This document shows, piece after piece, positions 48,486 to 61,578 of a stretch of 64,000 nt of DNA. The stretch spans positions 18,871,596-18,935,595 of the forward strand of contig CM046342.1 of assembly GCA_025403435.1 (NCBI GenBank). The letters are read 5' to 3'. The stretch's first letter is position 1. The number at the start of each line of letters is the position of its first letter. The DNA comes from Artocarpus heterophyllus. Lineage: Eukaryota > Streptophyta > Magnoliopsida > Rosales > Moraceae. The notes below the pieces were generated by a model. It saw only the letters and a program-made list of their open reading frames with translations, searched no databases and was not told the origin of the DNA. The translations under genes were made by a program, and so were the position numbers.

Positions 48486-51400
48486 ATGTCTAAAAACGCT
48501 TTATCATCGATACTTGACAAAAACCAATTAACCGGTGAGAATTATAACGATTGGAAACGAAACTTGGATATCGTCCTGTCCTTTGAGAAACTGAAATATG
48601 TACTAACAACCCATTGTCCTCCTGAGCCTACGGGAGACTCAAGTAATGAGCAATTCCAAGCGTACGATTGCTGAAAAGATGCCAATGATCAGTCCCGCTG
48701 CTATGTTATGGCCAGCATAAACAACATGCTGCAGGATCAACATTAGGATTATGAGACTACGAAGCAGATCTTGGATAATCTTGAGGATATGTTTGGAGGC
48801 CAGGCCATAACAAAGCAGTAAGGGGTGCTTCAGAAACTTCTAAACTGTAGACAAAGACCAGGGATATCTGTAAAGGAGCACATGATGTTGGTCATGGGTT
48901 ACCTCGTTGAGGCTCAAACCAATGGAGCCGACATCGATGCTGAAACTCAGATGACTATGGTATTTAAGACTCTGTCTAAGGAATTTAATCCGTTTAGAGC
49001 TACTTTTAATTTAAGCAATATACGGGATATGACCTTAACAGAACTGATGAAACAGTTATAGGAGTTTGAACTGCTGATCAGGGAGTCTCCTGCTGGCGGA
49101 AAGGCCAACATGGTAGCTGCTTCTGGTTCCAATCCTAACTCAGGGAATGGTAAGAAGCAACGGGCCAAGAACGGGAAGTCTTCTATTCCTGCTACTACCA
49201 AGAGCAAGAAGAAGAAGAAGAAGAAGAACCCGAAGAAGCTTAAGTGCTTCTTTTGTGGAAAGGTCAGGCATATCAAGAAGCATTGCAAGGACTTCTTTTC
49301 CAAAGGAGGTAGGTGTGATCTTCTATATTTAGAAACTTGTTTGGTTGAGGAATCCAGTGACATCTGGGTCATAGATTCCGGTGCAACTAATCATGTTTGT
49401 GTTTCTCTATAGGGGTTCAAAGAAACGAGAAGTCTGCTACATGAGGACTTCACGCTTCGGATGGGCGATGGATCCTTGGTCTTAGCGGAAGCAGTGGGAG
49501 ATGTCCATCTTTACTTTGATAATTATAAGAATTTAATTTTGCACGACTGTTTTTATGTTCCTAAATTTAAAAGGAATTTAATTTTTGTATCTTGTTTATT
49601 TAAAGACTCCTACGTGGTATTTTTTAATGAAAAAGTGGTGATTCATAAAAACAAATCTTTTATCTGTTCTAGATGGATGCAAAATAATCTATATTTTACC
49701 AAACCTAAGATGGACTTATTGCTTAATGCTGAGATAAATGATAATGACTCTAAAAGACTTAAAACTTCTCACTCTAATAAGACTTATCTTTGGCATTTGC
49801 GCCTTGGTCATATTAACCTAAATAGGATTCAAAGGTTGGTAAGGGATGGACCTTTAAGTCACTTAAAGGTGGAATCTATACCTCAATGTGAATCTTGTTT
49901 GGAAGGTAAAATGACCAAAAGACCATTCGGGTCTAAGGGCAATAGGGCCGAACGGGTTCTAGAACTTGTGCATAGTGATGTTTGCGGACCGATGAACATC
50001 CGGGCACGGGGAGAGTATGAGTACTTCGTCACTTTTATTGGCGATTACTCAATATATGGGTATGTGTACCTAATGCACCACAAAAGTGAAACTTTTGACA
50101 AGTTCAGGAAGTTTCGGGCTGACGCGGAAAAACAATTAGGTAGACCCATAAAGGCACTTTAATAAGATCGAGGTGGGGAATACCTTTCTGATGAGTTCTT
50201 GGAACACTTGTTAGAGAATGAGATTTTATCCCATTTGACTGCACCGGGCACTCCGCAGCAAAATGGCGTAGCAGAGAGAAGGAATAGGACTTTGTTGGAC
50301 ATGATTAGGTCCATGATGAGTTATTCATCATTACCTTTATTCTTTTGGGGGTATGCACTACAAACCGCATGTTATCTTTTGAACAATGTGCCTTCAAAAT
50401 CGGTCCCGAAAACTCCTCATGAGTTATGGACAAGATGGAAGACATCCTTAAACCATATTCGCATATGGGGATATCCGGCTCATGTCCTGTTTAAGGATCC
50501 GAATAAGTTGGAAGCACGTTCAGAAGTTTGTGTGTTTGTAGGATATCCAAAAGGGACTAAAGGGGTTATTTTTATAACCCAAAGGAAAATAAAGTCGTGG
50601 TTTCAACTAATGCAACTTTCCTTGAGGAGAGTTACATAAACGACCTTAAACCTCGAAGCAAAGTAGTGCTTGAGGAGCTAAGGAGTGATCAAATCACTCC
50701 AGAGGTTCCGAACGAAACCATTCCAATCGGTGTAGAATAACCAAACAAACCTGAACAACAACCTCAGGGGCTTTGGCGTAGTGGGAGGATCGAGCGTCAA
50801 CTTGAGAGGTATATGTTCAATAGGGAGGTCTTCTTGGCTGAACCAGATGAACATGATAGGGATCCTTATACTTACGCAGAGGCTATGGAGGATGTTGATT
50901 CAAGATTCTGGACAGAGGCCATGAACATAGAGATGAAGTCTATGGAGACTAATCGGGTCTGGGAACTTGTGGATCTTCCCGAAGGGGTAAAATCCATAGG
51001 GTGTAAGTGGATCTACAAGAGGAAAAGAGGAGTGGACGGAAAGGTCGAAACCTTTAAGGCTAGACTGGTAGCTAAGGGTTATACGCAAAAGGAAGGAATC
51101 GATTATGAGGAAACCTTTTTGCCTATAGCCATGATTAAGTCCATCCGGATTCTCTTGTCCATAGTTGTCGCTCTTAACTACGAGATTTGGCAGATGGATG
51201 TCAAGACAGCTTTTCTGAATGGCTATCTTGATGAGTCCATTTATATGGAACAACCAGACGGGTTCAAGGCCGTGGGTTAAGAGGGTAAGGTTTGTCAGCT
51301 GCTAAAGTCAATTTATGGACTTAAGCAGGCTTCCCGTTCGTGGAACGTAAGATTTAATCAAGTGATCAAGACTTATGGTTTCTCACAAAATGTGGATGAA

Positions 51401-52443
51401 CCATGTGTTTACAAACACATTAAAGATAGGAAGGTGGTTTTTCTACTGCTCTATGTAGATGACATTCTGCTAATTGGCAATGACGTTGGGGCGTTGTCAT
51501 CTGTCAAATTATGGTTGACCAAGCAGTTTGACATGAAGGACTTGGGTAAGGCTAATTTTGTTCTTGGTATCTAGATCTTTTGGGATAGGAAGAACAAAAT
51601 GATAGCTTTGTCTCAGGCTGGTTACATAGATAAAAGTCTCAGGAGGTTTGCAATGCAGGATTCCAAGAAAGGTGGGCAACCATCTAGGTCTGGAATTCCT
51701 CTTTCAAAGAAAGACTCTCCAAAGTCTTGTGAAGAAAGAGAATACATGAAGAAGGTGCCTTATGCTTCGGCAGTGGGTAGTCTCATGTATGCCATGCTTT
51801 GTACACGACCGGATATTAGCTATGCGGTCGGGATTGTAAGTCGATTTCAGGCGGATCCAGGACCAAACCATTGGGTTGCGGTAAAGCATATTTTCAAGTA
51901 CTTGAGAAGGACTCGATGGTATATGCTTGTGTATTCGGGTGAGGACTTGACTCCTCTAGGATACACTGACTCGGATTTTCAATCCTGTCTGGATTCTAGG
52001 AAATCGACTTCGGGGTTTGTGTTTACTCTAGGCGGCGGTGCCATCAGTTGGAGAAGTGCGAAGCAAGATTGCACTTCGGATTCAACAATGGAGGCCGAGT
52101 ATGTGGCGGCTAGTGATGCTTCAAAAGAAGCAGTGTAGCTCCGCAAGTTCCTTGGGGATCTTGAGGTAGTTCCTGGTATGGATAAGGCGATATCACTGTA
52201 CTATGATAAACAGTGCGCGCGGTAGCTAATGCTAAGGAACCAAGATTTCATAAGAAGAGTAAGCATATTAATCGGAAGTATCATGTGATAAAGGACTTCG
52301 TTGAGGGCAGGCATGTCACAATGTGCAAGATCACGTTAGAGGACAATTTAGCTAATCCATTTACGAAGAAACTTACTGGGAGAGTCTTCGAGAGACATGT
52401 GGAAGCTATGGGGATGCGAAATTTGCTATATTTACTCACTTAG
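48486..52443 (+). pseudogene. Copia element F: gag-pol with stops
   Basis: Starts MSKNALSSILDKNQLTGENY at 48486. Visible parts in order are gag (to ~49100), zinc knuckle CFFCGKVRHIKKHC near 49250, and protease WVIDSGATNHVC near 49365. Integrase follows with its HHCC segment (49800-49920), SDVCGPM and [10 protein letters not shown] at ~50260. RT is at 50900-51600 with YVDDILLIGN near 51450, and RNase H at 51800-52200 with TMEAEYVAASDASKE. The gag-INT-RT-RNase H order marks Copia. At least eight stops or shifts interrupt the frame, including two adjacent stops before GGEY at ~50160 and one after protease near 49411. Most catalytic motifs survive, so decay is recent. A purine tract AAGTGGGAGA (52447-52456) precedes the 3' LTR. 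Confidence 0.93.
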
Positions 52444-52457
52444 TGCAAGTGGGAGAT

Positions 52458-54458
52458 TGTTAGACATGTATGCACTAAGGAGTAAAAATGTTATACGTTT
52501 TTGAAGACATTTTTATCAATAAAGAATTTATTCATTTATATATATACCAAGTCTTGTCCTCTTTACGTTCATATTTGTTGAATGTATGTTAAGCAAACAA
52601 TAGTCTGAGACTGTCAGTCTAAACCTTAAGAATTGGGCATATGATGGACTGATTATGCAGAAGACACGATTCTTAAGGTGACGGTCTAAAACATATGATC
52701 CGCAATCGAGGGAATAAAGTTGGGCGCTTTATTCATGCAAATATTGTTATGTTGTCTATATCCCTATTGGGAGATGGTTTGTCTTGACCATCGGAGTTGG
52801 ACTCCGTGAATAGAAACATTGGCATGTTGTCATAGGTGACAATGTGTTGGATCGGGACACAAAGTGAATTGATTTGGATTAATAATTCTATCATGGCAAA
52901 TCAATTCACTTTAGACAATCATTTGTATTGTATCTTAATCATGAGATGAATAGTGGGCCTGTTGTCTTGACTTGTGTCTTTTGATGTACCAAAGGGTGAC
53001 TCCCATATCTCGATAGTGGTATGCATGCCGGTACGTTGGAGGCATGACTCTTGATAGCGTAGACTTATTATTCATAGATATGGAATCCATAGCTCCTCTT
53101 TAAGAGTAATGATATCCTCTTATATGCGTTGTTCTATAATTGGAAAACTGGAGCGTTCAACCATTTGGATACATAGGTGTAACTGAATGGTATACTATCT
53201 TTGGATAGTAAGTTTTTTGATGGTGAGATAATAGAACGTAAGATAAAAATAATTGGGAAGGTAAGACAGAACTTGTCCTTAAGCCAATTATGGATTTTCA
53301 TATGGGGATATGATACACTTTGATATGTCATGGAGACTTAGCTGTACGAGCTTCGTAATTCTATAAAGTTCAAGAGTGCAGCTCCAAGCTTTTAGTGGAG
53401 TAGCGTTGGAGTTGATAATTGTGAAATGTATATATGGGATATTGGGTTTCATAATTATCATGAGCTTGAACTTTATAGGTCCATTTTGGTCCCCTTTGCT
53501 AGCTCACAAAATCCTGTAACGACATGGCGTGCTTTTTCAATAATTGGTGACTTATGTCGGATTTATCAGATTGGTTTAAAATTTGAAAGAATCAAATAAT
53601 TCATGTCTGTTTATAAGTTGAATTAATTTTGTAATAAAATTAATTTAAGATAAACTTGTTGAATTATTGGGATCGGATAATTCTTGTCTGTTTATCGGTT
53701 GATTTAATTGGATAAATTAAATCAAGATAAACTTGTAGAATTATTGTGAATTGATTTATTTTCTTGGAGATTATCTTGATAAAGTTTGTTTTGATCAGAT
53801 AACTTTTCTATTGGGTTATTTGAATCAAAACTGAGACTTTATCCCATAGAGTCTCGGGTGGAAAATAAAAGATTCACGGAGATATTTACTCGGGAGTTCA
53901 GCCTGCCAAATGACGTGTTCGGCCTACCGATCAACGAGCGATAAGATTACGCGTTTTCACGCGGATCTTATCAGATATTAATCCAAACTTGATTCTGTTT
54001 CGAGTTTTTGAGACCTAATCTGATAAGGATTGACCCCAAGACCAATCACTATAAAAAGGGCGTGAGTCTCGTGATTTACTCAGATCAATTGAGAGATTAA
54101 GAGTGATACTCTTCTATTGAGCATCTGATAACTCCCTTTGAGCTTTTGTTCACAAATTATGAACACTAGCTTTGGGTTCTCTTGATTGGTTGGAAGGAGA
54201 GTCACCGGTGGAAGAGCTGTACGTGTGAGCCCACACTCACTACGGTTGTGGATAGAGAATAGCAAAGAAGACCAGTTGGTTGAGGCTCTTTTGGAACGTT
54301 ATTTCTCTTCACAGGTTGTGGAGGTTTTGCGACACACAAAGGTTAGTAAGATTTGTCTAATTTATACATATAGCATGTCAAACTTGTGCTTTGAAAATTA
54401 CTCTGATAAAAATTTTTTAAAAATTTTCGCTGCGCACCTCACACTGTTTTTTCCAACA
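52458..54458 (+). mobile_element. Copia element F: 3' LTR
   Basis: 2001 bp, TGTTAGACATGTATGC ... TTTTCCAACA, followed by the target duplication AAAAC (54459-54463). A TATA box TATAAAAA lies at 54050-54057. It is close to the 5' LTR along the whole length, a few percent different by eye, indicating a comparatively young insertion. Confidence 0.93.
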
Positions 54459-55668
54459 AAAACATCATTTTTCATAAAATAGGCAGTACGGACCCCGAAA
54501 TGTATAAGATAGATAAATACGAGAGGACGGTTGAACTTTAAGTAATTGGAAAAGTATTCCGAAATTGTAACAAAAAAATATACCTTATTGACGTATAGCT
54601 AAATAGTGATGATTTCGCTAATAATGATATATTTGGTCAAACAGGTCCTTAGACGAGTAACAAAGGAAACCTGAAGACGGTTTTAATAGGAGCAAAAACA
54701 AGTAAGTTCCAAACCCATCTATAGTATGAAAGAGTAGGTTTAAGGGTATAGTGTATTTATGTCAACATGCTTGTGTGTGCTGCACAATTGAAAAGTGTAA
54801 ACGTTTTGCACTCAGTATGTACGTATATTGTTATGTATGGTAGGATAACCAAAATAATTGGATTGGTAACTGAATCCTCAGAAATAAAGAAAGTGTTGTA
54901 CTAGCTCCCAAAGTAAAGGGGAGTTTAAAGTTAAAGTTATGTTATGGTCTCGGCATTACGAAGACCTATGTACACAAATGGTACAAGCACTTGGGCCCTA
55001 ATGAAAGAGAAGATATAACAAGAATAAGGAATGTTCATAAGAAAGTATAAATGGATCATACATATTAATATAAGATTCATGTGGGTTATGTCTAGACTTA
55101 ATGAGCATAAGCTCACCTAGTTATTTCATGCTGTATGAATTTTTGCTAGAAGGTCAGAATGAACATATTGATGAGCTGGCGAGGGATTATGAGCAATGTG
55201 CAGACTAGAATGTGGATACCACCACAGATATGTTTTCGTTGCCATGTATTTTAAGTTGTTTTAAATCTTGATGTATAAACGATATAACATGGTTAAGTGA
55301 GACAAAATCTCTTTTGGACATGCTAAGTATATAATGTTTTAAAAAGAAAGTTTACTTATGTAGTTATGCATATAATTATAAAAGAAGCTACAGTATGTAT
55401 GTGTAATATATTTATTGAAATATTTTTTTTTAAAATAAGTATTCTCAAGATTTTTATAAATACGTAAATAAAAAAATATTAAAGTACAACCTATAAAAAA
55501 GTAATTTGTGACAATTAAATTTAAAAAATACATAAAATAAATGGATCTAAAATCGACATAATTTGAATCTATTTGTCAAACTAGCGCCTAATGTGTCGTT
55601 TCCCTCGTACTAAAATTCTAAAAACTGAAAAAAGAATTACTCAGTATGCCGTTCAGATTTCCCGGGCC

Positions 55669-55731
55669 TGGGCCTTGACCGGATGATGGAAGGGTGATCC
55701 ACCATCAACCCAAAACCGGCTTCTAGGGTTT
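55669..55731 (+). promoter_or_regulatory. Site II element and telo-box in the TOM40 promoter
   Basis: TGGGCC (site II) lies at 55669-55674 inside CGGGCCTGGGCC, and TAGGGTTT (telo-box on the minus strand) at 55724-55731. They are about 240 and 180 bases before the ATG. Site II elements are characteristic of plant nuclear genes for mitochondrial proteins, and the pair is typical of growth-linked housekeeping genes. A CT-rich leader (55780-55820) follows. Confidence 0.6.
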
Positions 55732-55906
55732 TAGACGTTCAGCATTCTCTGATCGTTTTGGGGTTTTGCAGAGAGAGCTATTTCTCTGACATTCTCTCTC
55801 GTTTTTTTCTCTCTCTCTAGCTCAATCAGGGCTCTTTTTCGCCGTTTCCTTCGCTTCTTCTTCTGTTTTCAGTAGAAGCCAAGAAGAGGGCAAAAGAGCT
55901 GCAAAA

Positions 55907-58900
55907 ATGGCGACCCTTATTCCTCCAACTCCAGCCATCGAACAGAAGAGCAAAGAGAATGAGAAAGTCGATTACTTCAATCTTCCTTGCCCCATTCCCT
56001 ATGAAGAGATCCATCGCGAAGCACTCAGTCAGTTTCTTCTTCTCGTTTATCTCTCTCTCTCTCTCCCTCTCTCTCCCCTCTTTGTTGTTGTTGTTTTTTG
56101 TTTTTGCTTTCTTGCTTTTGAGACCATCAGCTGGTTCTCTATTTTTTTTTCGTGTGAAGAAATAGTGATCTTAAGCCCTTGTAATTATGAAATTTGTTTA
56201 GATATATATATTGATGTGACAGAGTTTTAGCATATAGAAAGGTTTTGATTTGATTGGGGAATTTAAATAAAAAAGGAGTACAGTTTCAAGATTTTTCATC
56301 GAGTTTTCCTCTGGTAGTGGAAAAATCCAAAGAGGACGATCAGTTTGTTGCCCTAATTCTGTGTTTGTGTGAATATGTACAGTGTCAAAAAATGGTTGAT
56401 TTAGGCTGTCTTTGGTAAGAGGGAAAGAAAATAGGAGGGAAAGAAATGAGGGAACATGGTGAGGAAGGGATTCTTTTTTTTTTTTTTTTTAATATTGAAA
56501 AAGATTAAAATTGAGAAAATGGAATTCCTACAACCCAATTTGTTCCGTTTTCTTTTTCCTCCTACAAAACATAGTCCCAAAATCCTTCTACTAATCTTCT
56601 CACTAACATTCCTCTTACCAAACAAGCTCTTTGAATGAAAAGGAGTAGAATTGCTAAGGATGTAATAGGTGTTTATTTATTTATTTTCTTGTAGCAAAGA
56701 CCAAAGAGGATGATGAGTCTGTGGTAATAATTCTGTGTTTGTATGTGGAATTGAACAGTGTCTTTAAAGCCAGAACTTTTTGAAGGGATGCGCTTTGATT
56801 TTACCAAAGGACTCAATCAGAAGTTTTCACTCAGTCACAGGTCATCATATTGAGCTTTCCTGTGCATGTATTTTAATGGGATTTGTTTAATTTTGAAGTA
56901 CCAATGTTGATGATGTTAATATTTTGTCAAACCAAAATTAGTGTGTTCATGGGCCCTACAGAGATTCCTTCCCAGTCTTCTGAAACTATCAAAATTCCAA
57001 CTGCTCACTATGAGTTTGGGGCTAATTTTATTGACCCGAAGGTAACTTATTCTATTATTTTGTTTACTCTTTTTGGTAATTTTTTTCTTTCTTTTCGTAA
57101 GAGTTCATTTGTATTGCCTGGTGAGAATGGTTTTCACTTATCATGCAGTTGATGCTTTTTGGAAGAGTATTAACTGATGGAAGGCTAAATGCAAGAGTGA
57201 AGTGTGATTTGACCGAAAGTCTTATTCTGAAGGCCAATGCACAGGTACTAGATGTTAATTTATTTCTGATGGTGTAAATTTTCACGTCTAAGATAGTTGA
57301 TTAACTTTTCTTTTATGCTTTTCCAGCTCACAAATGAGCCTCATATGTCGCATGGCATGGTCAATTTTGATTACAAGGTCAGAGCTTTCACTTTGAACCA
57401 TCTCTGTATTTCTTATTGTTTATGAAAGATGAAGCAAGAGGTTGACCTATTTTAACTGCAAATTCTACAAGGTTATGATTCAGTTCTAAGAAATATTTGT
57501 TCTATGATTGTGTAAAAGGTGCAGGGTAACAAAGGAAAATATGTTGGTTGAAATGTTATTTGATTTTTGATTTACACATTTAAGTTTCTTTCAATCTGTC
57601 TACAGAAACTTGTAGAAATTTGGATTGTTTGCCCTTCATCTCCCCTAGAATTTTGAGAGGGATGATAATTTTTCTTTGAGTTGTTTTGTTGTTGTTTCAA
57701 CGAGCCCTTCTTTTTTGTTAAGGGTCAGTTACTTTTGATAGATTGTTATCCAACCCATGTATCACATGATCAATATTTCCCACTTCTTTTAAACATTTTT
57801 GCCACCTTAAGAGTTAAGAAATCACATTTTTTTTCCTATTGATTTTCGCTTTTAATTGATCTCTAGTAGGACCTTAGTGCTTAAAAAAGACACACTGGCA
57901 ATTATAATTGGTCCCAATGAATCATTTTAAAACATTCGGGCTGTGAAAACAGAATCACTTACATAAGCAAATATTTGGGCAAAGAAAATGGGTTGTTTGC
58001 AACAATTAAACAGTTCATAAGGATGATTGCTGCAGTTGGAAGTCCAGGGGTGTATTTGACACAAAAAAAAAAAATCTAAAAGTGAGGGTAATTCATAATG
58101 GTCCGAAATATGAAAGTTAACAATAAAATGAGGCTCAACTATTGTTTTGAGTGGGTATTTTTTTCTCTCACAAACAACTTCCCATGACCAGCTCCAGCAA
58201 AAGTAGTTCTCTTGCCTTGGGTCTTTGCATTTGTCAACGTTTTGGGACGTTTAATGTAGATGCTAGGTGGTGAGGATGTGTAGTTTGAATCCATTCTTAG
58301 CGGGACTTGTCTTATAAAAAAGGATCTTTTGTTTGCTATTTTGTTTATTTGTGTTCTGGTACTGTTACTAATTCTATTTTATTTTCTTTTGTACAGGGCA
58401 GAGACTTCAGGTCACAGTTTCAATTAGGAAATGGTGCATTATTTGGGGCTAGTTACATTCAGGTTAGCTCTTTGCTTAATTGGTGCTCTGTCAATAATGT
58501 GGATTGTCTAGACAGTCTCATCGTAGTTACAGTGGCATTCCTGGTGCCGCTGTGCAATTTATCCCTTTTTTTTTTTCAATGCAAAGAATTTTTTGACCTA
58601 ATTTAGCTGCCATGAGGCCAAGTTTGACTTTTTTTTTGTTTTTTTGGTAAGAGAAATTTTATTTATTGCAATAAAAGAACAACAATGAAGGGGGAAAAAA
58701 ATAAAGGAGGATGCTAAATTATGCAATTTTAACTTGTAGTTTTTTGCTAAGTTCCTAAGTATTTGTACTCATATTTAATACTATTGATTTTAGGTGCAAC
58801 CACAGTATCCCTCTCTTGTTATTCTTCTTTATATGGTGGCTTCAAAGTTCCTTAAAACTTTTTTGTAGTTTCAGTTCTTTACAGTTTTTATGGGCAATTA

Positions 58901-60461
58901 AACCTAGGACTGAAATTATTTTTGACAACCATCAGATGTAATTGAAAACCTCAGAATCCTTAAATCAACAGCTGCAGAAACTATTTCTGCGACAAAAAAT
59001 TTTGTCAGAATCATTTCAAATTATAATTGCTAACCATGCAAGCTCTGGGCTGTTTAAGCACAAGTTTATAATCTTAGCGCTCATCATAGATGACAAAAGA
59101 ATACAGAGGATGTTTTCTAATTTATCATAACAAAAGAGTTGTGGTGAATTACCTGTGAAATATTAAAAGAAAAAAATGTAAATTTATTATAAGCATCAAT
59201 ATAAATTGCGATGGATGCAGGTTTTGATGATCATGATGCATCTGTAAATTATTTTTTCTCCCACTTGTTTTAATTTTTTGCACCTTGGTGCTTCTCCAAT
59301 TATGATTTGTTCATTTTCTTTTGTCGGTTTAAACTGTTGACTGCATTTATTTTGGACTGCTTCATCTGTCTTTTGATGATAAGTGTAATTTTTTAGGTTC
59401 CTTGATGACATTGAAATTATGGTCCTACTCTCTCTCTTTATCTTTCTCTTTCTCCTTTTCCTTCCTCAACAAAATGTCTATTGGCTTTTTCAGAGTGTGA
59501 CCCCTCATTTTTCATTGGGTGGTGAAGTATTTTGGGCTGGCCAGCACCGAAAGTCCGGTATTGGGTATGCTGCTAGATATAACACAGACAAGATGGTCAG
59601 TCTCTTGAAGCTTTATATGTTCATCCTGGTTATCTTAGGGATATTTGTTATTTTTGTGTTCAGTTCCCCAACAATGAATCTTGCTTGGTAGTAATGAAGT
59701 AATTCTACCATGTACTTTTTGATAATTTGTCGAGACTGGAAGTAATCCTGCCATGAAATTTTTGATATTTTGTTGAGACTTTTTCTTAACCGTTCACTAG
59801 GCATCTGGTACTTCATACTCGAATATTCCGAAGATGTATTTTTTTTCTTGATTCTGTTTTCAAATGCATATGACTCTTCACAATTGCTAAAATATCGGGT
59901 CTTGTGGCGAAAGTTGAAGTTTGAGGTTTGTATCTTCTATTTTGCAGGTTGCCACAGGGCAAGTTGCTAGCACAGGAATGGTTGCTCTTAGCTATGTTCA
60001 GAAAGTATCAGAGAAGGTGGGTAAATTGATTTGCCAAAGAAAATTCTATGATTTGTTTTTAAGCTTTCTCTCTTACATTATTTTTCTCCTTTGCATAGGT
60101 TTCTCTAGCAGCAGACTTCATGTACAACTACATGTCAAGGGAGGTCACATCCAGTTTTGGTTATGATTATATCCTTAGACAGGTGCTTTTTTCTTTTATA
60201 AATATCATAAATTGCTAATATTCGTGCTTTAAAGGATTTTGCCTTTTATTGTATGTTCTTGTTGTTGGGAAGATATATGTCCAAAACCCGGATCTAAGTA
60301 ACCTTTTCTCTTTTACAAATTAAAATTATTAATGCTTATATCCGTCCAAAACTTGGTCCATCACCTTTTTTTATATATTTTTATTTTTTTAAGTTTTTGC
60401 TTGGAACTTGGTCCATACTTAGTCCATTGGCAGGAATGCACAAGCCTTCACTTCTAGTTGC

Positions 60462-60495
<34 letters not shown>

Positions 60496-61578
60496 AAAGA
60501 TGTGGCATACCTATTGCTGACTAAGTGGCTGCACTGGTCTATTTTATTTCACATGTTACAAATTCTCCCTTGAATGAGTTTTTATTCTTCATCATTGCTT
60601 GTTTATTAGCCATCTCAAATTAATTTGTTGGTAGCTGAAAACACAAATACTTATTTGTGTTTTCAGCTAATCTGGACCCCGGTCTCTTGTGATAGAGTCT
60701 AGCCCCTAATGATTCAAGCTCTATCTGTGTTTTCAGCTAATTTGGACCCACTCTTCTGTGATAGAATCTAGCGCCTAATGATTCTAGCTCTAGCTCTTGC
60801 TCTAACTCTTCCTTTTTTCTTCTGGAAAAGAGATTCAGGAGCTACATAAAGGGAGGGGATAGTTATTTGATAAAGATCTACTAATCATTTTTAGATTTGA
60901 GCATGATGCATGTTACAGTCTTGATTATTTCATTTAGTCTTTGTTGTCTTCAATTTGTCTATGCATGAGTTAGGCTGCTATATTTTGCCTTATTTGAGGG
61001 TTTTATTGATATTATTCTTACTGATAGAAACAAGGGGTCAGACTGCCGTTTTTTTCGAATCAAAGTACAAATGTTAATTTCTTAGTGATTCAAGGAATTA
61101 ATATTGGGCTTGATTTTGTGATTGGATGCGGACTTTTTTCCAAATAAAAAAACCTGCTTAACATTCCAGTACTTTGCTTGACTTATTTGTCGTTGTGACA
61201 GTGTCGCCTTAGAGGAAAGATAGATTCGAATGGCTGTGCTGCTGCCTTCCTGGAAGAACGATTAAATATGGGTCTTAATTTTATTCTTTCTGCAGAGGTG
61301 AGTTCAATCAATACTTTTCTTTTCTCACTACTGCAAAGTAACAACTCTTTTTTTTTTTTTTTTTAATGGTCCCTTCATTTTTGGATCTTATCCTGTTGAG
61401 GGGCCATATTCCACTGCACGTAAAACCAACCGTGTGAACACATAGGGGAGTAGCTTGCTGTAGCGCTTTAAGATTATCCCATTAACAAAAAAAAGTCTCT
61501 TGGGTTTATTATGCCGTGCAGTTAGATCACAAAAAGAAAGACTACAAGTTTGGGTTTGGATTGACTGTTGGGGAGTAA
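55907..61578 (+). CDS. TOM40: TOM40, mitochondrial outer-membrane protein import channel
   Basis: Eleven exons: 55907-56027, 56759-56840, 56942-57041, 57149-57244, 57327-57377, 58397-58462, 59494-59595, 59948-60016, 60099-60182, 61202-61297 and 61522-61578. All introns are GT-AG, and the join gives 307 residues, close to the ~309 of Arabidopsis TOM40-1. Tom40 is the 19-strand beta-barrel pore of the TOM complex and passes precursor proteins across the outer membrane. Recognisable landmarks are [23 protein letters not shown] (about 21-43), [15 protein letters not shown] (53-67), [39 protein letters not shown] and [20 protein letters not shown]. The C-terminal KFGFGLTV fits the beta-signal used for barrel insertion by SAM. 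The mature protein is not expected to need a cleaved presequence. The start has an A-rich context and no upstream in-frame ATG. No defect was seen. Confidence 0.96.
56403..56632. mobile_element. MITE-like element in TOM40 intron 1
   Basis: The left end GGCTGTCTTTGGTAAGAGGGA and the right end (reverse complement GAGCTTGTTTGGTAAGAGGAA) form imperfect terminal inverted repeats around ~230 bp. The interior is purine-rich, then T-rich. No clear target duplication. It does not touch splice sites. Confidence 0.65.
60632..60669. repeat. Perfect 17-bp inverted repeat, 4-nt loop, TOM40 intron 9
   Basis: TAGCTGAAAACACAAAT (60632-60648) and its exact reverse complement at 60653-60669 flank ACTT. The right arm contains a TTTTCAG acceptor-like sequence and begins the 70-bp duplication described next. 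Confidence 0.85.
60656..60795 (+). repeat. 70-bp tandem duplication in TOM40 intron 9
   Basis: Two direct copies starting TGTGTTTTCAGCTAAT at 60656 and 60726 and ending near 'taatgattc.agctct', with about 12% differences. Not coding. Confidence 0.82.

Larger units (their letters stand above)
39997..55513 (+). mobile_element. LTR-like unit H (TSD ATTAA), with G and F nested inside
   Basis: Starts TGTAATGACC and ends TTTGTGACA. It is flanked by ATTAA at 39992-39996 and 55514-55518. Removing the nested units G and F leaves about 2.77 kb, collinear with G; the phrase 'tgatgagctggcg' near both right ends is shared. No coding capacity is visible. TG...CA ends, 5-bp duplications and the lack of internal genes fit a solo LTR of ~3 kb from a Ty3/gypsy lineage with long LTRs. 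A non-autonomous large retrotransposon derivative is the alternative. Confidence 0.8.

Noticed and set aside
44747..54458. F as an active retrotransposon
   Set aside because: Although LTRs and catalytic motifs are well kept, gag-pol has at least eight stops or shifts and the 5' LTR TATA box is changed.
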